From positions 622,468-686,467 of the forward strand of contig BCGQ01000003.1 in NCBI GenBank assembly GCA_001599355.1: 64,000 nucleotides of DNA, written 5' to 3'. Origin of the DNA: Nakazawaea peltata. Taxonomy: Eukaryota > Ascomycota > Pichiomycetes > Alaninales > Pachysolenaceae. Every line of letters begins with the position of its first letter. Position 1 is the first letter of the stretch. Made by a program: the position numbers and the translations under genes. Positions 1-9,146 of this stretch are shown one piece after another. The notes below the pieces were generated by a model. It searched no databases and had not been told where the DNA came from. It was given only the letters and a program-made list of their open reading frames with translations.

Positions 1-1
1 A

Positions 2-3000
2 GCTCTCTGTAGTTCCGGTGTCAAACTTTATACTGTGTCAGGAATATGCAAATTCTCTCTCACCTCAAAGAATGATCCAAGGTTAGACCAATTGAAATCG
101 ATGGCATACTATCAAAACTCGCAGAATGATATAGTGGTTGGAAGTCTGACTAAATCAGAGCTTCTTCGTATCGATATCACTAAGAAAAAGAAGGTCACAG
201 ATACTATAAGAATTGACTATGGCATTGGAGTCTCTGGAATTGGAGTCTCTAAACTCGCCTCAAATAACAGATACATAGTAATTGTCAAACCAGATGCTTC
301 AATTGATATAGTTGACCAAAAGACTTCACAGCTCATCAAGACTTTCCCCCCAAATTCCCACGCCTTCAATGACTTTTATTGTAAAGAGCAAACCATAATA
401 ACCTGTGGGTATTCCTATAGAGGACATCAAATAATGAACGATAGGTTTGTTAACCTTATAGATTTACGTCTTATGAAATCACTTCCGCCAGTTCTGTTCC
501 CGGCGGGAGCCTCATTCGCAAGGCTTCATCCCAAATTACCCTCAATAGCCATCATTCTGTCCCAAACAGGGCTCATCCATTTCGTCGATATCTTCAACCA
601 AGCCAACGTCTCTCTTTACCAAGGGAACGTAGGTGCTTATATGAACTGTATGGCGATCTCGGCCTCTGGAGATTACCTTGCATTCGGAGATTCCTTCCAA
701 AATATCCATCTTTGGACTCATGATCCTCACTCCTCTTTCACCAAATTCAAATCTTCACTTGAATATGGCACTCCATTCTATCCTGCACCACCTGAATCTC
801 GGATCTCAATTGATAGCCTGAATGTCCCATTGAGTGTCGTAGGAATGCCTTACTATAAAGAGACTTTACTATCTGCTTGGCCTTATAGTCAGAAATTCCA
901 ACTGCAAAGATTCCCTGACAAAATCGACCCAGAAATATTGGCAAATGCTAAACGTATAGACAACACAGACATCGGGTTCTCGATCTATGATGCTCAGAAA
1001 TACGGTCCCCGTAATACGATGAGCTCCAATAAACAAGGACCAAATTCCAAGCCCAAAATTGAGACAAAATTCATCAGTGAACAAGAATCAGACTCCAAAA
1101 TCATCGATAATGCCATCTTCGATTACCAACCAAAGTCTACTAACGTCATTCCTTCATGTTATAGTAGATTAGAGATCTTGTATTCGAAGTTCGGAGTCGA
1201 CGACTTCGATTTCGATTACTTCAACACCACAAAGTACGCAGGATTGGAGACCCACACTTCCAATACTTATTGTAATCCACTATTACAATTGTATAGATTC
1301 ACACCTGATATCTTCAACTTGGCGATATCGAGTCTTGCTCAAGATACGTCCGACCAAATCACCATCACCACAGAACTAGGTTACTTATTTGATATGCTTG
1401 TCAAAGCCGATGGTCGTCATTGTAATGCTTCGAATTTCCAGAAAGCTTTGTCTGCTTTACCTGAAGCTCAACAATTGAACTTGATAGACGAATCTGGTAG
1501 TAGATACTTGAAAGATGGTTACCAACAACGTCGTCTTATACAGACGTTCAACAAGTTCTTGATGGAGAAATTAGCAGCTGAAGAGAACACCAAACATCCA
1601 CCTGAGTTACCTATTGGAGACCGAGCAATGGGCCAAACTGCTTGCTTAGCAATAGCTGAGGAAGTGAGGGGTGTCAATTATCAAATGCATGCTCAAAGGA
1701 TCCGTATAAGTTATTCTGTCGATATTGGACCTCCAATTCAAGCCAGACCAAATAATCGTAGAATCAACTTGAATATCTTGAATTACATAGAGGAAAGTGT
1801 CAATAATACGGTCCAAAAAGCAATGGGTCAACAGATAGTAGAACATACCATGGTATTAAAGAACTTGCCCAACTTATTCTCATTGAATTTGAACTTGAAT
1901 GACTTGGAAATGGCTGAATTGAAATCTTATCGTAACTGGTTACTCCCGGAGTTTTATGCCTCCATCAACAGCAATGGTGTAGCTTGTTTCAATACCATCA
2001 CTACTAACTTTGGTAATAGTACGAAGGGATATGAATTGCGTGGGTTTGTGGCTGAGATCACTTCGAAGGACAATGAAAATCATCTTGTCTCATTTATCAA
2101 GATTAAGGAAGAAGCCGACGGGAAATCCGTGGACAATTGGTATTTATTCAACGATTTCTTGGTGTTGAAAGTGACTGAACAAGAACTGCTCAACTTTTCC
2201 TATTGGTGGAAGAAGCCTGTAATTTTATTGTATTCTAATATGTTCAAAGATAACAAATTCGAGTATAAACCTCCTACGAAGTTGGATGACTCCATCTTGT
2301 ACAAGGATTACTTCACTAATGCCATCAGAGAGAGTGTCAAGATTGAATATGAACTTCTCACTAAAGAAGAGGCTCCAATTCCAGGCACTTTAGTAGCTAT
2401 CGATGCTGAATTTGTTAATATGACAAAGGAACAAGTGGAAATTCGTAGTGATGGTTCCCGTTATCTTATCCGTCCAAGCAAACAAGCTTTGGCCCGTGTA
2501 AGTGTACTCAGAGGTTCGGGTCCGAAGGAAGGAATCCTGTTCATCGATGATTATATCATTAGTACACTGCCAATTGAGGATTATTTGACCTCATTTTCGG
2601 GTATCGAAGTTGGAGATTTGGATCCCGCAACTTCCAACAAACCTCTTGTACCTTTGAACATCGCCTACAGAAAGTTATGGTTACTACTTAATCTTGGATG
2701 TGTCTTTGTTGGTCATGGTCTTTCCAATGATTTTAGAGCCATTAATATCCAAGTACCACCATCTCAAGTCCGTGATACTGCCATTTACTTCTATTTGAAA
2801 CAATACAAGAGAAAGTTGTCGTTGAAGTTCTTGTCATACATTTTATTGGACGAAAGAGTCCAAACAGGGAACCATGATTCGATTGAAGATGCTTTCTCAG
2901 CTTTGAAATTGTACAAAAAGTACTTAGAACTCGAATCTAAGGGAGATTTGGGTCCGACTTTGAACTGGATCTACAGTGAGGGGCGCAATATGAGATTCAA

Positions 3001-3013
3001 GCCTCCTGGTTGA
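2..3013 (+). CDS. PAN2: PAN2, catalytic subunit of the PAN2-PAN3 poly(A) nuclease (5' end cut by window edge)
   Basis: The product shortens mRNA poly(A) tails in the cytoplasm as part of the PAN2-PAN3 complex. The frame is open to the left edge with no start codon, so the true start lies outside the window. About 1,000 residues are visible, against roughly 1,100 in S. cerevisiae. The N-terminal third looks like WD40 blades, the middle is the catalytically dead UCH-like domain, and the C-terminus is a DEDDh exonuclease. Visible motifs are DAEFV near base 2402, NDFR near 2726 and HDSIEDA near 2873, which supply the expected acidic residues and histidine. It is followed on the same strand by TCO89, VPS45, MIR1 and SPC105. 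PAN2, VPS45 and SPC105 are also clustered in S. cerevisiae, which supports orthology. Confidence 0.95.
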   Translation, partial: ALCSSGVKLYTVSGICKFSLTSKNDPRLDQLKSMAYYQNSQNDIVVGSLTKSELLRIDITKKKKVTDTIRIDYGIGVSGIGVSKLASNNRYIVIVKPDASIDIVDQKTSQLIKTFPPNSHAFNDFYCKEQTIITCGYSYRGHQIMNDRFVNLIDLRLMKSLPPVLFPAGASFARLHPKLPSIAIILSQTGLIHFVDIFNQANVSLYQGNVGAYMNCMAISASGDYLAFGDSFQNIHLWTHDPHSSFTKFKSSLEYGTPFYPAPPESRISIDSLNVPLSVVGMPYYKETLLSAWPYSQKFQLQRFPDKIDPEILANAKRIDNTDIGFSIYDAQKYGPRNTMSSNKQGPNSKPKIETKFISEQESDSKIIDNAIFDYQPKSTNVIPSCYSRLEILYSKFGVDDFDFDYFNTTKYAGLETHTSNTYCNPLLQLYRFTPDIFNLAISSLAQDTSDQITITTELGYLFDMLVKADGRHCNASNFQKALSALPEAQQLNLIDESGSRYLKDGYQQRRLIQTFNKFLMEKLAAEENTKHPPELPIGDRAMGQTACLAIAEEVRGVNYQMHAQRIRISYSVDIGPPIQARPNNRRINLNILNYIEESVNNTVQKAMGQQIVEHTMVLKNLPNLFSLNLNLNDLEMAELKSYRNWLLPEFYASINSNGVACFNTITTNFGNSTKGYELRGFVAEITSKDNENHLVSFIKIKEEADGKSVDNWYLFNDFLVLKVTEQELLNFSYWWKKPVILLYSNMFKDNKFEYKPPTKLDDSILYKDYFTNAIRESVKIEYELLTKEEAPIPGTLVAIDAEFVNMTKEQVEIRSDGSRYLIRPSKQALARVSVLRGSGPKEGILFIDDYIISTLPIEDYLTSFSGIEVGDLDPATSNKPLVPLNIAYRKLWLLLNLGCVFVGHGLSNDFRAINIQVPPSQVRDTAIYFYLKQYKRKLSLKFLSYILLDERVQTGNHDSIEDAFSALKLYKKYLELESKGDLGPTLNWIYSEGRNMRFKPPG

Positions 3014-3558
3014 TTTGTGCATGTAATGATATAATGAGATGTAATTGTATGGTATTATTGTAGAGTTGGTGTTATGATGTAGAAGTTGATTAGGGGTAGC
3101 ATTTTACGAATATTAATTTGAGCAGTTTATTAATAAAAGAGCCCAGCCTTCTTAGAAGTTATATTCAAGGAGGCCATATCACTATATTACGATACTTTGG
3201 ATCTCTGTAGTATCCAGTCTAGAAATTGTTTGACGGTCCTCAGCCGTCCTATTTCTGTTCCCTTCCTGCCGCCCCCTCCCCCTTACCGCCTTACTCTCCT
3301 CTCCCTTCTGTTTCTCCCCTTCTGTTTCTCCCCCCAAATAGCCTCTTAGTTTCCTATGAAAAATTCCCACGCTTTTCCTACAGATTCCCATGCGCGGCGC
3401 TTTCCTAACAAAATTTCCTAACAAATTCCCTAACAGATTCCCTAACATTTTCCTACATTTTCCTACGTCTCCATTCCTAACAAAAACAGCTCATCTTCAT
3501 AAGCGCTTACCCTATAGATCACCCCACAAGCAAGACATATTGATATCCCACACTCAAT
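3014..3558. other. PAN2-TCO89 intergenic region with pyrimidine-rich tract and short tandem repeats
   Basis: No gene is seen. Bases 3236-3330 are strongly C/T-rich on the + strand. Bases 3401-3467 hold five or six imperfect copies of an 11-12 base unit resembling TTCCCTAACA. This is probably the PAN2 terminator and the TCO89 promoter. Short frames here on either strand are products of low complexity. Confidence 0.6.
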
Positions 3559-5130
3559 ATGTCGATGCCTCCACCACGTCAAATCACAAGAGGTAAATCC
3601 TCGACATCTCTTGTGACTGATGGTAAAAAGAAGTCTATCAAGCAATTTACAGCGGGAGGCGGCATTAAATCTCATAGCAGGAACTCATCGTATAACCAGT
3701 TGAATAAGTTGGCCAAATTGACAAGGATCCCTAGTATAGATTCCATGGATGGATCAGTTGATGATGAAGGTCATCGTCCGGTGATGAGCAGGTCGAAATC
3801 CAGTGATGGAGTAGTACTTCGAAGGACTAAATCTAAAAGGAAACTGCTGGTGGTGCTTCAGCCATTGACGAGAACGGTATCGAGTCAGTCGCATAAAGGT
3901 GGCAAATCGTTCAAGTTGAGTAAATCACATACAGAGACATTTGAAGAAGCCGAGGGCAGTGAAAGTGAGGAAGAAGTAGATACATTCGATGATAATGCTA
4001 ATGTCATTTATAAGCAACAAGAAATTCAGCGAGTAGCGACAGAAGAGGATAGTGAACAGAACAATACAAGCAACTCGGAAGTTCATCATGAACCACTGAA
4101 TGTTGATAGCAGCATGCCGAAATACTTTGGGAATATTCTTTCCCAGTCTACTGGGGTAGAGAGAACTATGATTGATGATCGGTCTATGGTGGAACATCCA
4201 GATCCAGTTCGTAAACCGAGGAAAAATGGCAAATTTGAGGATCAATTCAGTACTCCTGCAGGACCGGTGATCCTGACTCCTAACTCAACTGCGGTACGGA
4301 ATCCATTCAAGCTGAATCAGAGTAGACTTGCACTTTCATCTCTTCATGAGACAGGAGTTTCTTCTGCACTGGGAGCCAGAATTCCCAGAACCATCAGTCG
4401 AAACGATCCTCATAGTGAATCAGTGGCCTCATTCCTGTCAGCGAACTTGATTTTCCAGCCTTCATCTACCAATGTCGCTAGACATTTCCAAAATAATGGA
4501 CGTAGTTCCCCTGCTGACCTTCGTGGTGGCTCATCGGCTTCAATCGCTACAGATTTCACCAAAAATTTCTCAGGTTTCCTCAATAAAGGCCCAGAACAAC
4601 CAGAAACTAGAACACAGCAAAAATTATGGTTACAAAGAGAAAACAGCATATTAGATCTTGCCCACTCCTCTTCTAGAGGACTGCATATTAACACGGCTCT
4701 GTTTAGAACCGAGTTTGAAAAGTTTTCAAGGGAATATTTGAATGTCCGTAGACATGTTAACCCAGTCCTGAGCTCATTGAAGCGTATTGAGCTCACAGGT
4801 CGTAAAATAGGTGACGAGGTGACTAACAATAAAGATCTCACCTCATTTGATGTCTTTGCCCCAGGAATGATCGATAGAATTAGGGAGAACCATGTAGAAT
4901 TGAACAAAATTTGGGATACCGGATGGAAAACTCATAACACCAGTAGTACTAGTATCAATGGACTCACAAGGGTTGATCAAATGATCGATAAACTGCCGAT
5001 TCCTCAAAGTGTTGGTAGTTCTGTTATGAATGATAATTTAGGTACTAGTGCTGGTGGAATTACTATGTCAGCATCTCGTTTGCCCACTACTAAGGCTGTA
5101 GCTAAGAATGGGGGGAGTCCTTTTGTATGA
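3559..5130 (+). CDS. TCO89: TCO89, fungal-specific subunit of TORC1
   Basis: Tco89 is a TOR complex 1 subunit at the vacuolar membrane with roles in nutrient signalling and cell-wall stress. The 523-residue protein is low-complexity, Ser/Thr-rich and basic at the N-terminus. Two islands match S. cerevisiae Tco89 closely as I remember it: ILSQSTGVER at about residue 195, and QKLWLQRENSI at about residue 355. An acidic stretch (EGSESEEEVDTFDD) lies near residue 135. It is shorter than the roughly 800-residue S. cerevisiae protein, which is normal for this fast-evolving family. The start is the first ATG of the frame; a second ATG lies two codons later. The neighbours are unrelated in function. 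Confidence 0.88.
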   Translation: MSMPPPRQITRGKSSTSLVTDGKKKSIKQFTAGGGIKSHSRNSSYNQLNKLAKLTRIPSIDSMDGSVDDEGHRPVMSRSKSSDGVVLRRTKSKRKLLVVLQPLTRTVSSQSHKGGKSFKLSKSHTETFEEAEGSESEEEVDTFDDNANVIYKQQEIQRVATEEDSEQNNTSNSEVHHEPLNVDSSMPKYFGNILSQSTGVERTMIDDRSMVEHPDPVRKPRKNGKFEDQFSTPAGPVILTPNSTAVRNPFKLNQSRLALSSLHETGVSSALGARIPRTISRNDPHSESVASFLSANLIFQPSSTNVARHFQNNGRSSPADLRGGSSASIATDFTKNFSGFLNKGPEQPETRTQQKLWLQRENSILDLAHSSSRGLHINTALFRTEFEKFSREYLNVRRHVNPVLSSLKRIELTGRKIGDEVTNNKDLTSFDVFAPGMIDRIRENHVELNKIWDTGWKTHNTSSTSINGLTRVDQMIDKLPIPQSVGSSVMNDNLGTSAGGITMSASRLPTTKAVAKNGGSPFV

Positions 5131-5200
5131 AAATAGATTATGAATATATGTGAGTGTAGGGTATTAGAGAGTGTTAGGATGAGGTGCTTACTGTGAATAC

Positions 5201-5290
5201 TATGAAGTATTATGAAGTACTATGAAGTACTATGAAGGACTATGAAGTAATATGAAGTAATATGAAGCACTATGAAGTACTATGAAGTTA
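5201..5290. repeat. Tandem array, 9 copies of a 10-bp unit (TATGAAGTAC)
   Basis: Nine contiguous decamers, every one starting TATGAAG, with variation only in the last three bases. There is no length drift, so the period is exactly 10 bp. The array begins 70 bases after the TCO89 stop codon, within its likely 3' untranslated region or terminator. Confidence 0.95.
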
Positions 5291-5350
5291 CTATATAGTA
5301 GGAAGTTATCCTAGTTCTTTACTTAGTGACCCGTAATGGTCTTAAATATG

Positions 5351-5390
5351 CCCTTATTTGCCCTTATTTGCCCTTATTTGCCCTTATTTG
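5351..5390. repeat. Tandem array, 4 copies of a 10-bp unit (CCCTTATTTG)
   Basis: Four identical decamers, 60 bases after the first decamer array. The remainder of 5131-5789 contains no gene: it is T/C-rich upstream of VPS45, and the overlapping short frames on both strands at 5466-5771 have no recognisable content. Confidence 0.95.
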
Positions 5391-5789
5391 CCTTGCCTTA
5401 TCTGCCTTTAATCATATTGGTTCCGTAAGTATTCGTATTCTGTATTAAGCATTCTGTATTCTTTTTCATTTGTTGTATGGGATGATACTGCACATTGTGG
5501 AGAGGAGCAAGTTCTGCCCTTTACTATGCTCATGTATCTGCCCTGGTTCTACACCTCTGGTCGTGCCTGCTGTACTCTCCTGTATGCCCCATCCGCTATT
5601 CCTTTGGCTATGTTTTCCCTGCCTTTGCCCTTTAATATTTGCGTCACAGTCGTATTTTCGCCGATTTTGCCCTTTTCTTGCCCTCACCTCTCTCTTTTCC
5701 CTCTCTCCAAAGGCAAATTCAACCCTAAGGCCCAAACTTAACAAGGCCATAACTTCTCCATAACTAAACACCCACCCACAATCATCAAT

Positions 5790-7583
5790 ATGGATCTCAT
5801 ACTGCTTTCAGATATCTACCTCAAACGTATGTTAGGAGACCTGGACAAATCCACCTCCAATAACAACGTAGACCTGCAAATATCCGATAACGTTAAGGTG
5901 TTATTACTTGACAAGTATACAACACCGATCATATCGATGATATCCACTCAATCACTGTTATTGAAACATGGAGTCTACTTGATCGACAGAATTGATAATG
6001 CTGATAGAGAGAAAATGAGACATCTCTCGTGTATTTGCTTCCTTAGACCCGATGAAGAAACTGTCAACTACTTGGCAAATGAGTTGAAAACTCCTAAATA
6101 CAAATCGTATGAGGTCTACTTCAGCAATATTCTTGACAAGCCACTTCTTGAGAAGCTTGCTGAGAGTGACGATTTCGAGGTTGTCTCCAGATTACAGGAG
6201 GTATTTGAAGATTATTTGGTTATTAATAGGGATTTATTCAGTATGAACAGTATAGATAATACCCTGTTTCAATTGAGTTTCCTACTGTGGAACAATTCCA
6301 AGCTCAAAGAGGTTTCCAATTCCCTCACTGCACTCTTACTTTCGTTGAAACAGAAACCTGTTATTCGATATGATAGAAATTCCCCATTACTGGAATCCTT
6401 GGCTACCAATCTCGTCAATAAAATAAAGCAAAATAGCAACAACCAATTGTTTGATAACGTCCCAGAAAGAGACGTATCGCCATTATTGTTAATTTTGGAC
6501 AGAAAAAATGACCCTATCACCCCATTGCTCACCCCCTGGACTTTCCAAAGTATGGTTCACGAGTTGATTGGAATAAAAAACAATATCGTGGACATGTCAC
6601 AAATCTCCAATATTTCAGAAGAGTTGTCCCAAGTTGTGTTATCCCCAGATCAAGATAACTTTTTCAAAGAGTCGATGTATTTGAATTTTGGAGATTTAAG
6701 TGATAAATTGAAGAAATATGTCGAAAGTTACAAACAGAAAACTAAAACCACATCAAATTTGGACTCCTTGCATGATATGAAGAAATTTGTAGAGAATTAC
6801 CCGGAGTTTAAGAAGTTGTCGAGTAACGTAAGTAAGCATATGACATTGGCTTCCGAATTGGACAAGAAAATCCTGCAAAAAAGATTATGGGAGGTGAGCG
6901 AATTGGAACAAAGTCTTTCATGTCAAAATAACCACAATTCGGACCTTGAGGAGTTGCTCAAGCTCTTGAACAACGAAAGTGAGTTGCCTGAGAAACCAAT
7001 TCCGATTTCAATGCAGGCCAAATTGAAATTGGTTATCTTGTATGGATTGAGATATGAAACGAATAGCAATAACCAATTGCCAAGATTAATTCTGATTTTG
7101 AAACAACAAGGTTTAAGAGACCAGCAGATTAGATTGTTAAAGATCATTTTCAGCAAACTAGGTCGTGTGACAAGGTTAGAACAAGATACATTGTTCAATA
7201 AGGCCACTTCCAACCTTATCAATGGGTTCAAGATCTCACATGACGTTGACAATGTCTTCATGCAGCATGTTCCTCGTGTTGAAAATGTCATTTCCAAACT
7301 GGTGCGCGGAAAACTCCCTATCCAACATTACCCCGCCAAAGCTCTCCTGTCTACCATCCCTAACCCCTTGGAGAAATACCAAGATATCATTATCTATATA
7401 GTAGGAGGTACTACTTATGAAGAGAGCAGAATTGTGAATAATCTTCAGTTGAACAATAGCTCCTGTAGGCTTATATTAGGTGGAGACAAGATGTTGAGCA
7501 CCACGGATTATCTCGAAGATCTTTTCAGGCTCGCCGAATACGAATTAGGTGCTCCATCCGATGACCAAATCGATTTGACGTAA
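5790..7583 (+). CDS. VPS45: VPS45, Sec1/Munc18-family regulator of endosomal SNAREs
   Basis: Vps45 binds the syntaxin Tlg2 and controls SNARE assembly for vesicle fusion at the trans-Golgi network and endosomes. The protein is 597 residues, close to S. cerevisiae Vps45 (577). The N-terminus matches the family: VKVLLLDKYTTPIISMISTQ near residue 36, then LLKHGVYLIDRI. Also visible are the Sec1 motif VSPLLLILDRKNDPITPLLT near residue 230 and the C-terminal IIIYIVGGTTYEE. The frame starts at an ATG with no upstream alternative. In S. cerevisiae VPS45 lies next to PAN2 and SPC105, both of which flank this stretch. Confidence 0.95.
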   Translation: MDLILLSDIYLKRMLGDLDKSTSNNNVDLQISDNVKVLLLDKYTTPIISMISTQSLLLKHGVYLIDRIDNADREKMRHLSCICFLRPDEETVNYLANELKTPKYKSYEVYFSNILDKPLLEKLAESDDFEVVSRLQEVFEDYLVINRDLFSMNSIDNTLFQLSFLLWNNSKLKEVSNSLTALLLSLKQKPVIRYDRNSPLLESLATNLVNKIKQNSNNQLFDNVPERDVSPLLLILDRKNDPITPLLTPWTFQSMVHELIGIKNNIVDMSQISNISEELSQVVLSPDQDNFFKESMYLNFGDLSDKLKKYVESYKQKTKTTSNLDSLHDMKKFVENYPEFKKLSSNVSKHMTLASELDKKILQKRLWEVSELEQSLSCQNNHNSDLEELLKLLNNESELPEKPIPISMQAKLKLVILYGLRYETNSNNQLPRLILILKQQGLRDQQIRLLKIIFSKLGRVTRLEQDTLFNKATSNLINGFKISHDVDNVFMQHVPRVENVISKLVRGKLPIQHYPAKALLSTIPNPLEKYQDIIIYIVGGTTYEESRIVNNLQLNNSSCRLILGGDKMLSTTDYLEDLFRLAEYELGAPSDDQIDLT

Positions 7584-7852
7584 ACATCATAACACCAAGC
7601 CAATCCGATGAGCGACTTGTCGGCGCAACCGGAGCAAAATGCGAAAAAATCCCTCGTTCCGCAGGTCTCGGCTCTCTTTTTTTGCTATTTTTTAGCAACC
7701 GCTGCGCATCGCATTAAAGCCGATCCGATAGTTGCCTAAAGAGCAAAGGGGGGATAATTTTCAGAGAGGGTGCAAATTGATATAAATATGGTTGCTTTCG
7801 GGGTTCTTTTATAAATGTGTATTGAAAAATTGAATCAAATTCTTAGAGTATA

Positions 7853-8758
7853 ATGACGAAATCGGAAGAATTCTTTATTGGCCTGCCTTCTGAGGCCATT
7901 CCTTTATACAGCCATGCCTACTATCAGGCATGCACCATTGGGGGTATCTTGGCGTGTGCGCCTACCCATTCCGGAATAACTCCGCTCGATTTGGTCAAAT
8001 GCAGACGTCAAGTGGATTCAGCACTTTATAAATCCAATATGGACGGATTTAGAAAGATCTTGAAAGCTGAGGGGTTCGGTGGTTTATATACTGGTTTCGG
8101 AGCAACTTTTGTCGGTTATGGTTTACAAGGAGCTGGTAAGTATGGGTTTTATGAGTATTTCAAGAAAACTTATGGAGACCTGATGCCTTCTACTCCAACT
8201 ACTTTGGTATACCTTGCAGCATCTGCCAGTGCCGAATTCCTTGCTGATATTCTGTTATGTCCATTTGAAACTATCAAAGTGAAGACTCAAACCTCAATTC
8301 CTCCATACGCTTCTTCTTTGGTCGATGGTTATAGAAAAGTTGTTCTGACCGAAGGTTTCGGTGGTTTATACAAGGGTCTTGTCCCATTATGGTGCCGTCA
8401 AATTCCATATACAATGGTTAAATTTTCTTCTTTTGAAAAAATTGTCGAGCTGATTTATGCTTATCTTCCAAAGAAGAAATCTGAAATGACCGGATTAGAA
8501 CAGACTGGTATTTCGTTTGTAGGTGGTTACATTGCCGGTATTTTCTGTGCTACAGTTTCTCATCCAGCTGATGTTTTAGTTAGTCAAGTTTCCAGTACTG
8601 GTCAATCTGTCGGTGATATTTATAAAAAAATTGGATTTTCTGGTTTGTGGAATGGTTTGCCTGTCAGAATTGTCATGATTGGTACACTTACTGGATTCCA
8701 ATGGTTAATTTATGATTCTTTCAAGGTGTATGTTGGATTGCCTACTACTGGACATTAG
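7853..8758 (+). CDS. MIR1: MIR1, mitochondrial phosphate carrier
   Basis: Imports inorganic phosphate across the inner mitochondrial membrane for ATP synthesis. The 301-residue protein has three mitochondrial-carrier repeats with the signatures PLDLVKCRR (about residue 44), [10 protein letters not shown] (about 138) and PADVLVSQ (about 238). The first repeat contains the stretch [14 protein letters not shown] typical of phosphate carriers. An in-frame CTG at 8252-8254 falls where the family has Ala (DIALCP), one of the indications of CUG-Ala decoding. Upstream are an AT-rich patch (TATAAATA near 7780) and a T-rich leader. It sits 269 bases behind VPS45. Confidence 0.95.
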   Translation: MTKSEEFFIGLPSEAIPLYSHAYYQACTIGGILACAPTHSGITPLDLVKCRRQVDSALYKSNMDGFRKILKAEGFGGLYTGFGATFVGYGLQGAGKYGFYEYFKKTYGDLMPSTPTTLVYLAASASAEFLADILLCPFETIKVKTQTSIPPYASSLVDGYRKVVLTEGFGGLYKGLVPLWCRQIPYTMVKFSSFEKIVELIYAYLPKKKSEMTGLEQTGISFVGGYIAGIFCATVSHPADVLVSQVSSTGQSVGDIYKKIGFSGLWNGLPVRIVMIGTLTGFQWLIYDSFKVYVGLPTTGH

Positions 8759-8843
8759 AAGGAATAATATGATAATTATAAGGATTGTAGGAGTAAGTGA
8801 TGTGATTTACGTGATTGTCTTTGATCCGTTTCCCTTTCCGGTT

Positions 8844-8903
8844 CCTCTCCCTCATCCCCCTCTCCCTCATCCCCCTCTCCCTCATCCGCCTCTCCCTCAT
8901 CCC
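8844..8903. repeat. Tandem array, 4 copies of a 15-bp unit (CCTCTCCCTCATCCC)
   Basis: Four contiguous 15-mers with a single substitution in the third copy, inside a C/T-only tract running to about 8990. It lies between the MIR1 stop and the SPC105 start (8759-9146), where no gene is seen. Confidence 0.95.
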
Positions 8904-9146
8904 CTCCCCATCGCTCCCTCTAATGTTTTCCCCTCACCCCCTCATCCTTCCCTTCCCCTTTCTTCCTTCCCCTACTAAGTCCCAATCCGTCTTTTTCCCA
9001 ATGCACACGACCTTCCCCCCAATCCTCCTGTAAACAAATCTCAAAATGTAAACAAAAAAATATAAAAAAAACTAAAAAATTATCCCCTTCAGCGCTTAGC
9101 AATAAGTAGAGAGGCCGATCTAAAGAGGTTGATACGACACTAGAAG

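Noticed and set aside
5466-5771. Three overlapping frames upstream of VPS45
   Set aside because: Low-complexity pyrimidine-rich promoter; all strands and frames are open there by composition.
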